A stretch of DNA of 64,000 nt, from assembly GCA_964403075.1 (NCBI GenBank), contig CAYOEV010000003.1:1-64000 (forward strand), given 5' to 3'. The DNA comes from CAYOEV01 sp964403075. Lineage in GTDB: Bacteria; Bacteroidota; Bacteroidia; Cytophagales; Cyclobacteriaceae. Position 1 is the first letter of the stretch. Each line of letters begins with the position of its first letter. Shown piece after piece: positions 23,761 through 33,496 of this stretch. Under the pieces are notes generated by a model. The model ran no database searches. It worked only from the letters and a program-made list of their open reading frames with translations, and was not told the DNA's origin. A program made the translations under genes and the position numbers.

Positions 23761-25476
23761 TTATCTGATTAGTAGTTTCTTAGTATCCTCAAGTAAGCCC
23801 GATTGAATTCTGTAAAAATACACCCCTGGCTCTAAACCACGCAAATCCGCCTTCACATCATGTTCGCCCATATTTTTAGACTCATCTAATAAAATCTTCA
23901 CGCGACGACCCTGACCATCCATTAACTCCAACTTTACCATTCCTGGGCTATTGATGCGGAAACGTATATTGGTGAAGTCCCGGGCAGGATTCGGATAGGC
24001 ATCATTCAGTCGATAACGTTCATTGATGAACTCATTGACGCTAGTCACCACACTGGATGTTAGAGTCAACGGTTCGTAGTTCCCGCCGGCATCTGTATTG
24101 GGTCCGTCTATATAATTACCAAAAAAGATGTCGTTGACAATGGTGTTCTTATCTACGCCCATCCAATCTCTGAGCAGTCCTGAATAGACTTGTCGATAGT
24201 CAAATTGCATGTCTACGTTACGTCTTCCGTTGGTCAGGTCTTGGTTAGTTCCCAGAACACCCGGATTAACACCTTTTCCGAAAAGGAACAAAGGTGCTCC
24301 AGTGCCGTGGTCAGTGCCATAACTACCGTTCGAATCAATGCGTCTGCCAAATTCTGAGGTGGTCATGGTGATTACACGATCCTCTACCCCTCGTTCGCGC
24401 AAGTCGCGCTGGAAAGCTTCCATGGCGGAAGAGATATGGTAAAGCAACGCGGCATGGGAACCCATGGTGGGGTCGTAACTCTCAACTTGTTCGGCATGCG
24501 TATCAAACCCGCCGATGCGGATCATGAAAACCTTGGTTTTAATACCCCCCTCCAGTAAACGGGCAATGAGCTGCAACTGTGGGGTCAACCCATTTCTAAG
24601 ACTACCACCAGGCGCGTTGAAGGGGTAACGCTCGGGGTAGGTAATTCCAGTTTCGTTGGCCCGGTTATACACCTCTACCAAACGTTCGGCATATTCCTCT
24701 GACTTTTCTTCTAAGCCCAAAATCCAATTCAGTTCGCGGCCATAAAGCGAGTCATCCAGGGCAGCAGGTGGTCTGCCGCGTGGATCTGGATTTTCATCCA
24801 CAAATCCTTCCAACTGGTTGATGAGATTCTGGAGGGACTCCGGATTTGAACCCAATGAAATGGAGGTAGGGATGTTGCCTTCCTGGTGAAAGATCAATGA
24901 CGAATCGTTGCCCATTTCCAGCGCCAGTGGATCGGGCATGTCTGCATTTGGAAAATTATCCGGGTATGTCAGTGGTTCGTATGTTTTTTGGAGATATCTA
25001 CCAATCCATCCTGAAGAGAAGTAATCGTCGGGTCCGCCACCCATGAATCGGATGTCTCGTCCACGAAAATGTGATCCGTTGTTGTTGGGGTAGGAGACAC
25101 CCTGCAGAATGGCCATTCTACCCTGATCGTACAACGTTTTCATACCAATCATGTCTGGGTGTAAACCAACCTGGTCAGCAAAAGGCAGTGTGCTGTCCAG
25201 TTCTATCAACCGACGCACCCCATTTCTTCTAGGTATGGCGATGTTGGCTCGCCTACTGTAATACTGGTCGTATTGCTCAATGGGGATTACGGCATTCAGT
25301 CCATCGTTGCCCCCGTGCAGTTGCAAGACCACCAACACCTTATCATTGGTACTCATGCGAGCCATCTCTAACAATGGGTTGTTGCCACCCATTAACCTGA
25401 TCGGAATGGAATTCAGCGTTAACGCGGTAGCCCCGGTGGCCAGTGGTAGCTGCTTAAGAAATTTTCTCCGATCCAT
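23761..25476 (-). CDS. DUF1501 protein with Tat signal and T9SS sorting domain
   Basis: 571 residues from the ATG at 25476, which gives a twin-arginine signal (DRRKFLKQLPLATGATAL). The DUF1501 domain, related to the sulfatase/alkaline-phosphatase fold, follows (VVLQLHGGNDGLNAVIP; GFDTHAEQV; TTSEFGRRIDSNGSYGTDHG). The last 85 or so residues are a type A T9SS sorting domain (YPNPARDFTNIRF to GVYFYRIQSG). The protein should be exported folded by Tat and then moved across the outer membrane. It pairs with DUF1800 upstream, a common genomic couple of unknown biochemistry. Confidence 0.9.
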   Translation of the reverse strand: MDRRKFLKQLPLATGATALTLNSIPIRLMGGNNPLLEMARMSTNDKVLVVLQLHGGNDGLNAVIPIEQYDQYYSRRANIAIPRRNGVRRLIELDSTLPFADQVGLHPDMIGMKTLYDQGRMAILQGVSYPNNNGSHFRGRDIRFMGGGPDDYFSSGWIGRYLQKTYEPLTYPDNFPNADMPDPLALEMGNDSSLIFHQEGNIPTSISLGSNPESLQNLINQLEGFVDENPDPRGRPPAALDDSLYGRELNWILGLEEKSEEYAERLVEVYNRANETGITYPERYPFNAPGGSLRNGLTPQLQLIARLLEGGIKTKVFMIRIGGFDTHAEQVESYDPTMGSHAALLYHISSAMEAFQRDLRERGVEDRVITMTTSEFGRRIDSNGSYGTDHGTGAPLFLFGKGVNPGVLGTNQDLTNGRRNVDMQFDYRQVYSGLLRDWMGVDKNTIVNDIFFGNYIDGPNTDAGGNYEPLTLTSSVVTSVNEFINERYRLNDAYPNPARDFTNIRFRINSPGMVKLELMDGQGRRVKILLDESKNMGEHDVKADLRGLEPGVYFYRIQSGLLEDTKKLLIR

Positions 25477-25478
25477 GA

Positions 25479-27242
25479 TTAGAACAGTTGGTATTCTGGG
25501 GTTTGTAAAATGGTATTTATGAAGTTTTCCAAAACGGCACGAATCACATCCATGTCCATTTGGCCATTCCACCGATTTGCCCAGTCCGCTTCCGTTGGCA
25601 TTGGGGTATCGATGGAAAGAGGGGATAGAAAAGTAGAAAGAAAGTAATTCATTCTATCGGCAGTCAAACCTGAATTATCGTCTAATGCTGGATCAAACGT
25701 TAGATTTTCAGCACGAGGATACACCAACTGCAGCATGGTGATGATCAGCGCCCTGGCGTCAGCGATGGTTGCATCTGCAAATTCATTTCGGATGAAATCA
25801 ACCACATCCACGGTGGGGCGTTCCATGTCCGATGGAACGGTGATCGTTTGCTGTATCCAGCGGTAGCGTTGCGTGAGGTAGTTCGTGGTAATCCAGCTTC
25901 GGTTGTAGATAGGATACTGGTGATAGGCCGAATACCCAGCCACTTCAAATGGCTCGTAGAAATTCAATCCCTGTTCATCCATGGCACGAAGTAGGGAGCC
26001 TGTCTGGGTGTAAAAGTTTGCGTAGTCTGTTTGTGGGTCAGGCAACTGGTAATTGAAGAAATTCAATGCATCAATGGTCAGATCAATGGGCGATTTGATA
26101 ATACTGCCGAATTTATCGTCCTGAACACCCGACGCCGCTTCGTAAAAATGTTCAGAAGCAAAAAGCTCCTCCAATACGGGCTGAATTTTGTAGTCGTTGG
26201 CGACAAATGTGGCTGCCATATCGGTAATCACCGTGTCGTCCAGTGCCTCGTTAATGTTGTAATGGACAAAAAAGCGATAAAGTTTGCGACAGATGTGCTT
26301 GGGGGTCTCCTCCCGACTGTAAATCATTTCGATGAGTTGACTGATTTCATCTAGCGCACTTTCTTCTGTGGGCTGCCCGCTGTTTTCCAGGAGTGGATCA
26401 GGTGTAATTGTGCCACCGTTAAAGCCTGAAAAGTAATCACTGAATTGCTTGTTACCTGTCGCATGCTGGTTGGCTGCAGGGGCTCCTTTGACAACTCCTC
26501 TGGGCAATCCGGTATCCGCATCCAATGTGCTGTAGGAATTGTCATTGTCGAAGCCTGACAATACCTCAGCTGCCGCGCGGACGTCCTGTTCTGTAAAAGT
26601 AAAATAATCTCCGGGGGTAGAGGAGGCAGGCAGGGTGCCTTCCAGACCCCTACCAATAGAATAAAGCTCTAACAATTCCCGTCCGTAATTTTCGTTGACG
26701 CTGCCCTTCACATTTTGTCGTCCATCAAGGAAAATCAGCATGGCATTGTCTACAGATACCTTCCGGGTGAGTGCTTTGAAGTTTTGACCTTCAGGTAAGT
26801 CTTTGTCAAAGGCAAAGTATCTAAACAGGGCGTTTTGAAAATAGAGTGCCCGACTGCTACCCACCTTTTCTTTTTTTGTAGTGAAATGGGTGTGCATCCA
26901 TAAAGTGATTCGCTCGCGCATGGCATGAGAGAGACGTTGGGTTGGAGTTACACCCGCAGCACACATCTGGCCTACGAGCCATCGTCTAAAAAACTCAATC
27001 AAATCTCCGCCCTCACTGTTGGCGTCCGTGGTTCCGGTGGTCATCCATTCCTGTCCTGTGGCCGGGTCAATAGGCGGTGCGGGATTGGGTAGTCCGGCTT
27101 GAAAAAGTTCAGCTACTGCCTGATCTGCGGTCAGTGCCGCCAGCACATCTATTTGCGACCTTGTACCTCCAAAGGCAGCTCTGCGAAGCAAATGTGCGGC
27201 TCTGGACGTTCCCAGTGTGCCCGAAAATGGAGTCAAAGGCAT
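25479..27242 (-). CDS. DUF1800 domain protein
   Basis: A 587-residue DUF1800 protein. Family features are AAHLLRRAAFGGTRSQ near the N-terminus, MRERITLWMHTHFTT, NENYGRELLELYSIG and ICRKLYRFFVHY. No clear signal peptide is visible. It heads the four-gene operon and ends two bases before the DUF1501 start. DUF1800 and DUF1501 genes are neighbours in many Bacteroidota and Planctomycetota; proposed roles involve surface polymers, but none is established. The start region faces the divergent amidohydrolase promoter. Confidence 0.9.
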   Translation of the reverse strand: MPLTPFSGTLGTSRAAHLLRRAAFGGTRSQIDVLAALTADQAVAELFQAGLPNPAPPIDPATGQEWMTTGTTDANSEGGDLIEFFRRWLVGQMCAAGVTPTQRLSHAMRERITLWMHTHFTTKKEKVGSSRALYFQNALFRYFAFDKDLPEGQNFKALTRKVSVDNAMLIFLDGRQNVKGSVNENYGRELLELYSIGRGLEGTLPASSTPGDYFTFTEQDVRAAAEVLSGFDNDNSYSTLDADTGLPRGVVKGAPAANQHATGNKQFSDYFSGFNGGTITPDPLLENSGQPTEESALDEISQLIEMIYSREETPKHICRKLYRFFVHYNINEALDDTVITDMAATFVANDYKIQPVLEELFASEHFYEAASGVQDDKFGSIIKSPIDLTIDALNFFNYQLPDPQTDYANFYTQTGSLLRAMDEQGLNFYEPFEVAGYSAYHQYPIYNRSWITTNYLTQRYRWIQQTITVPSDMERPTVDVVDFIRNEFADATIADARALIITMLQLVYPRAENLTFDPALDDNSGLTADRMNYFLSTFLSPLSIDTPMPTEADWANRWNGQMDMDVIRAVLENFINTILQTPEYQLF

Positions 27243-27267
27243 GAGGTAGGCTTATTGTTTGTGTAGA

Positions 27268-27296
27268 TACTAATTTAATATTAGAGAAAATTAGTA
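27268..27296. promoter_or_regulatory. 9-bp inverted repeat in divergent promoter region
   Basis: TACTAATTT and AAATTAGTA are exact reverse complements separated by 11 bases, 26 bases upstream of the DUF1800 start and about 140 bases before the amidohydrolase start. A second short palindrome, ATAACT/AGTTAT, lies at 27334-27349. Either could be a regulator site for the divergent genes. Confidence 0.4.
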
Positions 27297-27435
27297 CGGT
27301 GTAGCTCAGCATCCAAAAAAAGTTCTAAAAAATAACTAAATAGTTATGTTGGTTTAACAAAGAGACGAGACCTACCCACGGTTGCTTTCTAACAGATTAA
27401 CTTACAAATTAGCTAAAAGTCAAATCAAAATATTT

Positions 27436-30423
27436 ATGCAAAAAATGATCCTCTTAGGAATTTTTTTTCTGGGTTCGCTGGTATTGCCGGCCCAGGAGCA
27501 TTTTCCGTCCAATGGTGTGGCCGATTCCCGCCCAGAGTGGTACGCATTTACCCAAGCCACAATTTATGTAAGTCCAGACAAGGTCCTAACTAACGCTACC
27601 TTGGTGATCCGAGAAGGACGCGTAACTGCAGTAGGCACTGATATTGAGATTCCCAGGGGCGCCCAAGTCCGGGCGCTTGAGGGTAAATACATATATCCCG
27701 CGTTTGTAGACCCCTATACTTCTTATGGTTTACCGAAGGTAAAAGAAAGTAGCTGGTCGTTTGGCGACCCACCACAGTATGAGTCGGTGAGCGATCAGCC
27801 AATTGGCTGGAACGATGCAGTAAAATCCCAGTTCAATGCGGTAGCGTCTTTTGTAATTGATAAAAAGGCAGCCAAGTCCCTGCGCAAGGCGGGTTTTGGT
27901 ACAGTTGCCACACTCCAGCAAGATGGCATCATTCGGGGTACCTCGACCTTTGTCGCCCTTATTGATGATCCTGTCAATGAAGCCATACTTGAGGACAAAG
28001 TAGCTCAGCATTTTTCTTTTGATCGAGGCTCCAGTAAACAAACTTATCCCAATTCAATAATGGGTATGGTTGCCTTGATCAGGCAGACTTATCTGGATGC
28101 GAAATGGTATAACTCCGTCCGCAATCAGGGTCTGACAGACCTCTCATTAAAGGCTTTCAGTGACAATCAAACACTTCCGCAGATTTTTGAAGCCAACGCC
28201 AATAAGTTGCGGGTATTGCTGGCCGATCAGGTCGGGGATGAAATGGGTACCCAATACATCATAAAAGGTAATGGCGATGAGTACCAAAGGCTGGACGACA
28301 TTCTTGCCACAAAGGCACCCTTGATTATTCCGGTAAATTTTCCAGAAGCCTACGAGGTAACTGATCCTTTGGCAGCGCTCGATGTGGGCTATGCAGAAAT
28401 GAAACATTGGGAATTGGCGCCACACAATCCACGTCTGCTCAACGAAAAAGGTATTCGTTTCGGCTTTACTGCTCACGGCTTAAAACAGCCAGAAGAATTT
28501 TTAAAACAGGTGAGGAAGGCGGTGGAAGCCGGATTGAGAAAAGAACAAGCCCTCCGGGCCATGACCTTGACACCAGCTCAGTTGTATCGTATGGACGAGG
28601 AGGTGGGAACGCTGGAAGTCGGAAAAATGGCCAACTTCATCGTAACCAGCGGCGATTTGTTTGACGTTTCTTCAAAAATTCAGCAGACCTGGGTGCTTGG
28701 AAGGGAATTTGAGAATGTGGAGGCGAATGCACCTGATTTAGCCGGTACTTACGACTTGACGGTAGGGGGAAAGTCTTACAAGTTGGAGGTGTCTGGAGAC
28801 CCAGGCACACACAAGGCTGAACTTGTGGTAAATGACACCTCAAAGGTTGATGCGAATTGGGAACAAAAGAGCAACAGGCTCAACCTTTCTTTCAAAGTGG
28901 ATAATGAACTGACGCGTCTGTATGGTTGGTTGGAAGCCAATAGTTTTTCTGGTAATGGCCAATTGGCCGATGGTAAAGAAATCAGTTGGCAGGCGGTTCG
29001 TGTAGGGGAAATGGATGTCGTTGAGGGGGATATGAATAAAAATGCACAGGCAACCGAAGAAACAATGGGGGACGTGATTTATCCTTTTGCCGCTTATGGA
29101 TCTGAAGAAATTCCAAAACAAGAAACCATTCTTTTTAAAAATGCCATGGTTTGGACCATGGAAGAATCAGGCATTTTAGCCAACGCCGACGTGCTCGTAA
29201 AAGAGGGAAAGATTGCCCAGGTCGGAGAAAATTTGAGTGCTCCCGGTGCTCGAATGGTGGATGCGTCTGGTAAGCATCTGACACCTGGAATTATTGACGA
29301 GCACTCACATGTGGCTTTGAGTGGTGTAAACGAGGCTTCCGAGTCTAATACAGCTGAAGTAAGGATGATTGATGCAGTTGACTCCGAAGATGTAAATATC
29401 TATCGTCAGTTGGCAGGCGGGGTAACCGCCGCCCAATTGTTGCATGGTTCTGCCAATCCTGTCGGTGGTCAGTCGGCATTGGTTAAATTTCGTTGGGGTC
29501 TATTGCCCAAAGATATGCGCATTAAAGGTGCAGATGGTTTTATCAAATTCGCCCTTGGGGAGAATGTCAAGCAGTCGAATTGGGGTGATGAAAATACCAT
29601 ACGCTTCCCACAAACGCGTATGGGGGTGGAACAGGTCTTTGTGGATGGTTTTACACGCGCCAGGATTTACGAGCAGAAATGGAAAGCTTACAATGGTCAG
29701 CGCAAAAAAACTGGTCCGGCACCACGCAAGGATTTGGAATTGGAGGCGATGGTCGAAATTTTGAATGATCAGCGCTTCATCACCTGCCATTCTTACGTGC
29801 AGTCGGAAATCAACATGTTGATGAAGGTGGCAGAGCAATTTGACTTTCGAGTGAATACTTTCACACATATCCTGGAAGGCTATAAGGTGGCAGACAAAAT
29901 GGCGGCGCATGGAGCGGGTGGATCTACTTTCGCAGACTGGTGGGCTTACAAGTTTGAGGTAAGAGAGGCCATTCCTTACAATGCCGCACTAATGACACAA
30001 GCCGGAGTGGTAACTGCTATCAACTCGGACGACCGGGAAATGGCCAGAAGGCTGAATCAGGAAGCAGCAAAAACGGTAAAATATGGTGGCATGTCTGAAA
30101 TTGAGGCCATGAAAATGGTGACCATCAATCCGGCAAAATTGTTACACGTCGATGATCGGATGGGTAGTATCCGGGAAGGTAAAGATGCTGACTTGGTATT
30201 ATGGAATAACCACCCCTTGTCGGTGTATGCCACCTCTGATATGACTTTGGTAGATGGCACCGTATACTTTTCCAAGGACCGGGATGCTGAATTGTTTGCC
30301 GCCATGAAAGAAGAACGTGCCCGTCTGATGAAAAAGATGACAAACGAAGAAAGTAAAGGTAAAAAGAAACCTTCCAAAGAAATGCGTAGAAATTTTCACT
30401 GCGATGATGTGGTATTTGAATGA
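27436..30423 (+). CDS. Two-domain amidohydrolase-family protein, exported
   Basis: 995 residues from the ATG at 27436, which yields a signal peptide (cleavage near LPA-Q, residue 19). Two amidohydrolase-like modules are fused. The first (about 35-455) reads YPAFVDPYTSYG where active enzymes have an HxH metal motif, so it is probably inactive, though it keeps the family's closing GTLEVGKMANFIV. The second (about 570-965) has TPGIIDEHSH with His623 and His625, later FTHILEGY, SDDRE and GSIREGKDADLVLW, and is probably the catalytic one. It overlaps the next amidohydrolase gene by four bases. Confidence 0.88.
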   Translation: MQKMILLGIFFLGSLVLPAQEHFPSNGVADSRPEWYAFTQATIYVSPDKVLTNATLVIREGRVTAVGTDIEIPRGAQVRALEGKYIYPAFVDPYTSYGLPKVKESSWSFGDPPQYESVSDQPIGWNDAVKSQFNAVASFVIDKKAAKSLRKAGFGTVATLQQDGIIRGTSTFVALIDDPVNEAILEDKVAQHFSFDRGSSKQTYPNSIMGMVALIRQTYLDAKWYNSVRNQGLTDLSLKAFSDNQTLPQIFEANANKLRVLLADQVGDEMGTQYIIKGNGDEYQRLDDILATKAPLIIPVNFPEAYEVTDPLAALDVGYAEMKHWELAPHNPRLLNEKGIRFGFTAHGLKQPEEFLKQVRKAVEAGLRKEQALRAMTLTPAQLYRMDEEVGTLEVGKMANFIVTSGDLFDVSSKIQQTWVLGREFENVEANAPDLAGTYDLTVGGKSYKLEVSGDPGTHKAELVVNDTSKVDANWEQKSNRLNLSFKVDNELTRLYGWLEANSFSGNGQLADGKEISWQAVRVGEMDVVEGDMNKNAQATEETMGDVIYPFAAYGSEEIPKQETILFKNAMVWTMEESGILANADVLVKEGKIAQVGENLSAPGARMVDASGKHLTPGIIDEHSHVALSGVNEASESNTAEVRMIDAVDSEDVNIYRQLAGGVTAAQLLHGSANPVGGQSALVKFRWGLLPKDMRIKGADGFIKFALGENVKQSNWGDENTIRFPQTRMGVEQVFVDGFTRARIYEQKWKAYNGQRKKTGPAPRKDLELEAMVEILNDQRFITCHSYVQSEINMLMKVAEQFDFRVNTFTHILEGYKVADKMAAHGAGGSTFADWWAYKFEVREAIPYNAALMTQAGVVTAINSDDREMARRLNQEAAKTVKYGGMSEIEAMKMVTINPAKLLHVDDRMGSIREGKDADLVLWNNHPLSVYATSDMTLVDGTVYFSKDRDAELFAAMKEERARLMKKMTNEESKGKKKPSKEMRRNFHCDDVVFE

Positions 30424-31706
30424 ATGAAACGATGAAAAAATTAAGCTCAATACTTTTTTTATTTTTGGCTGTGGGGCTCATGGCCCAGGTACCCAAACCT
30501 GCAGCGCCTCAAACCGAACCGATTGCACTGGTTGGAGGCACGATACACCTGGGAACAGGGGAGGTCATAGAAGGTGGTATTATCACCTTTAGTGAAGGAA
30601 AAATCACCTCAGTCGGAACGTCCGTTGACCTGGCAGGTTACCGGCAGATTGATGTTTCCGATCAGCATGTGTACCCAGGGCTGATTTTACCCAATTCTTC
30701 TTTGGGTTTAACAGAGGTAAATGCAGTGAGGGCTACCAGAGACTTTGCCGAGGTAGGTGATGTGATACCTCATGTACGCTCACTGATTGCCTACAATACT
30801 GATTCAGAATTAATTCCTACACTCAGGCGCAACGGCATTCAACTGGCCCAAATTTCTCCCAAGGGCGGGAGGGTAAAAGGTACTTCCAGCGTGGTGAAAT
30901 TAGATGGTTGGAACTGGGAAGATGCGGCCTATGCCATTGATGATGGGGTGCACATGGAATGGCCCCGGCAAATGTTACCCCCCAGGTGGTGGATGAATGA
31001 AACCAAAGAACGGGAAAATGAAAAGTATGACGAGCAGGTGAAGTCCATCATGAAGTTGATTTCCGATGCAAAATCCTATACGTCTATTGATCAAGCTGAT
31101 AAAAACCTGAAACTTGAAGCGATGCGTGGCGTTTTGGATGGCAGCCAGCGCCTTTATGTAGCGGCCAATGATGCGCGTGAAATCATTCAGGCGATTACCT
31201 CGTTGAAAAAGGCAGGCATACCCAATGTTGTATTGGTGGGCGGGGCGGACAGCTGGCGTGTGACAGACTTATTAAAGAAGAATGAGATACCCGTAATTGT
31301 AGAGGAAACGCACAGTTTGCCGGCACGCGACGATGAGCACATTGATCTGAAATATAGATTACCCGCACTATTACAGGATGCCGGAATTATGGTGGCGGTT
31401 CAGTACGAAGATGTCATGAGTTCGCGTAATCTGGCTTTTCAGGTGGGTTCGGTGGCTGCTTACGGGACCAGTAAGGAAATGGCATTGCAAATGATCACGC
31501 TCAATGCCGCTAAAATTTTGGGTATCGCTCAAAGAACCGGCTCGTTGGAGAGTGGTAAGGATGCAAACATTATCGTGAGCAAGGGTGACCTCCTGGACAT
31601 GCGCTCAAATGAAGTGACGCATTCTTTTATTGTAGGCAGGGAGGTCGTGCTAGACGGAAAACAGGAATTGCTTTACGAGCGATTTAAAGCCAAGTACAGT
31701 GAGTGA
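30420..31706 (+). CDS. Amidohydrolase-like protein lacking HxH, partner of upstream gene
   Basis: A 428-residue exported protein; the start at 30420 overlaps the upstream stop (ATGA), and an ATG at 30432 gives the cleaner signal peptide ending LMA-Q. The composite N-terminal cap (ALVGGTIHLGTGEVIEGG) and end (GSLESGKDANIIVSKGDL) are amidohydrolase-like, but the metal motif position reads YPGLILPNSSLG with no histidines. It is therefore likely a non-catalytic partner of the two-domain protein. Translational coupling favours a stoichiometric complex. The substrate is unknown. Confidence 0.85.
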   Translation: MNETMKKLSSILFLFLAVGLMAQVPKPAAPQTEPIALVGGTIHLGTGEVIEGGIITFSEGKITSVGTSVDLAGYRQIDVSDQHVYPGLILPNSSLGLTEVNAVRATRDFAEVGDVIPHVRSLIAYNTDSELIPTLRRNGIQLAQISPKGGRVKGTSSVVKLDGWNWEDAAYAIDDGVHMEWPRQMLPPRWWMNETKERENEKYDEQVKSIMKLISDAKSYTSIDQADKNLKLEAMRGVLDGSQRLYVAANDAREIIQAITSLKKAGIPNVVLVGGADSWRVTDLLKKNEIPVIVEETHSLPARDDEHIDLKYRLPALLQDAGIMVAVQYEDVMSSRNLAFQVGSVAAYGTSKEMALQMITLNAAKILGIAQRTGSLESGKDANIIVSKGDLLDMRSNEVTHSFIVGREVVLDGKQELLYERFKAKYSE

Positions 31707-31731
31707 ATAGCACTGAATAATTAGGAACTAG

Positions 31732-31757
31732 ACCCGGAGAACACCCTCCGGGTTTAT
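31732..31757 (+). terminator. Rho-independent terminator after the amidohydrolase pair
   Basis: ACCCGGAG/CTCCGGGT, an 8-bp perfect stem with loop AACACC, followed by TT(A)T-rich sequence. It lies 25 bases after the stop and ahead of the convergent acyltransferase gene. Confidence 0.75.
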
Positions 31758-31790
31758 AATTTGAATCAAATAGGACGCCTACGGTTGCCA

Positions 31791-32612
31791 TCATTTCTTA
31801 TTTCCAAGACCAAGGGTGCGTCGCCTCAATTCCAGCGTTAATTTTTCCCGATCTTTCAGGTGTTGCAATTCTTCGTAAGGAATGGGAACCCCGATCGATA
31901 CCTTCAGTTTTTTGCCAATTTTATTGTGCATTTCATGGATGAGCAATCCCAATCGCAGGTTCATGCTGATCCGACTGACGAATTGAAAAAGTGGACTGTT
32001 CTGGCCATGAAAAAATATTGGTACTACCGTTGCCCGCGATCGCTGGATGATGCTGGCCGGAAAACGTTTCCAGGGTAGGTCCTCGGCAGACCCAAAACCT
32101 TTTGGTGCCGTGGCCACACCACCGGAAGGAAAGATGACTATTGTACCTCCGGTGCGCAGGTGTTCGATGGCCAGCTTACGCGTCTCAATATTTATTGCCT
32201 GCGCAGCTTTGGTTTCCTCAAAATCAATGGGCAGTAGATAATCCTCAATACGTGGGTCCGCTTGGGTCAACACGCTGTTCACCAAAAATTTAAATTTTTT
32301 CCTAACCAGCGAGGTTAAATGGCCTATCATCAAGCCATCTACGACGCCGAAAGGATGATTGGCCAAAATGACGAGCGGTCCATTAACGGGCACCCTGTCC
32401 AGTTCAGCCTGGTCATAATCAATGGTTATCTGCAGCTTCTGTAAGCAACGATCCCATGATTCGTGGGGCTTAAATGTATCTGCCTGTACTTGTTCGTAAT
32501 AGCGTTGGATGGTGGGCTGACCTGACCATATCTCGACAAAGCGGATGACCTTGCGTTTGAGCCACGGATCTGTGTCATCCACGTAACTAATCTTTGCTTC
32601 CTGACGCTCCAC
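31791..32612 (-). CDS. Lysophospholipid acyltransferase (PlsC-like) family protein
   Basis: A 273-residue LPLAT-superfamily protein. The acyltransferase motif reads NHPFGVVDG, with five residues between His and Asp, and the second motif is IFPSGGVAT. The HPFG form is seen in the hemolysin-like branch of the family that acylates lysophospholipids or ornithine lipids. It starts with GTG overlapping the TAG stop of the purine nucleoside phosphorylase by one base, so the genes are coupled. No transmembrane segment is obvious, suggesting peripheral membrane attachment. Confidence 0.85.
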   Translation of the reverse strand: MERQEAKISYVDDTDPWLKRKVIRFVEIWSGQPTIQRYYEQVQADTFKPHESWDRCLQKLQITIDYDQAELDRVPVNGPLVILANHPFGVVDGLMIGHLTSLVRKKFKFLVNSVLTQADPRIEDYLLPIDFEETKAAQAINIETRKLAIEHLRTGGTIVIFPSGGVATAPKGFGSAEDLPWKRFPASIIQRSRATVVPIFFHGQNSPLFQFVSRISMNLRLGLLIHEMHNKIGKKLKVSIGVPIPYEELQHLKDREKLTLELRRRTLGLGNKK

Positions 32613-33424
32613 TAAAGTTCTTTCAATAATTGGGTGTACAATTCAACCAGGTTGGATTCAGCCGCCTTGGCTGTATCAATGATATCCTGTATATCGATGG
32701 GCTGCAGATTGTCGGGATCGCATTCATCGGTGAGTACCGAGATGGCCGCAACCGGAATGTTCAATTGGTTGGCAGCGATAACCTCTGGCACAGTGGACAT
32801 GCCTACCACATCTGCGCCAATCATTCGCAAGTACCGGTATTCGGCTCTGGTTTCCAAACTGGGTCCTGCAACGGCCACGTACACGCCTTTTCTCAAATTG
32901 ATCTTTTTTTCTGCTGCGATGGAAGTCAACTTGTCTAACAAACTGGCATCATAAGGGCGGCTCATGTCTGTAAAAATAGGTCCGAAAGCTGAGGCATCCT
33001 TGCTACGCAGGGGGTTATCCGGTTGCAAATTGAGGTGATCCTCTATCACCATCAGTTCTCCTTTTTTCCACTGTAGGTTCATGCTACCGGCAGCATTGGA
33101 AATAAGCAAATGCTTGATTCCCAACTTGTGCATGACCCTAACGGGGAAAACTACTTCCTCCATACTGTAGCCTTCGTAGTAATGAAAACGGCCCTGCATC
33201 GCGATTACTTTTTTACCGGACAAATCACCCAAAATCAATTTTCCTTTGTGAAACTCCACTGTGGCCAGAGGAAAATGGGGGATATTGCCATAAGGAATAG
33301 ATTTTGCTTCGTCGATCCTTTCGGCAAGGGCACTGAGGCCGGTTCCAAGAATGATACCTACCTCGGCCTGGTGGAAATTTCTCGCCTGCAGGAAGCGTAC
33401 GGTTTCGTTGATTTTTTCTAACAT
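32612..33424 (-). CDS. punA: Purine-nucleoside phosphorylase, type I
   Basis: A 270-residue trimeric-type PNP that splits inosine and guanosine with phosphate into base and ribose 1-phosphate. Motifs seen: IILGTGLSALAE, phosphate-site MQGRFHYYEGY, LLISNAAGSMN, and the substrate-binding GPSLETRAEYRYLRMIGADVVGMSTVPE region in which Glu of TRAEY and Asn near the end (SVLTDEC follows) are expected. Length is normal. It shares one base with the downstream acyltransferase start. Confidence 0.94.
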   Translation of the reverse strand: MLEKINETVRFLQARNFHQAEVGIILGTGLSALAERIDEAKSIPYGNIPHFPLATVEFHKGKLILGDLSGKKVIAMQGRFHYYEGYSMEEVVFPVRVMHKLGIKHLLISNAAGSMNLQWKKGELMVIEDHLNLQPDNPLRSKDASAFGPIFTDMSRPYDASLLDKLTSIAAEKKINLRKGVYVAVAGPSLETRAEYRYLRMIGADVVGMSTVPEVIAANQLNIPVAAISVLTDECDPDNLQPIDIQDIIDTAKAAESNLVELYTQLLKEL

Positions 33425-33496
33425 CAGAAATCTTTACTTTACGGAATTATAGCAAAGAAAATATTCTGTTTATAACTTGTGTAAATTTTAAATCAC

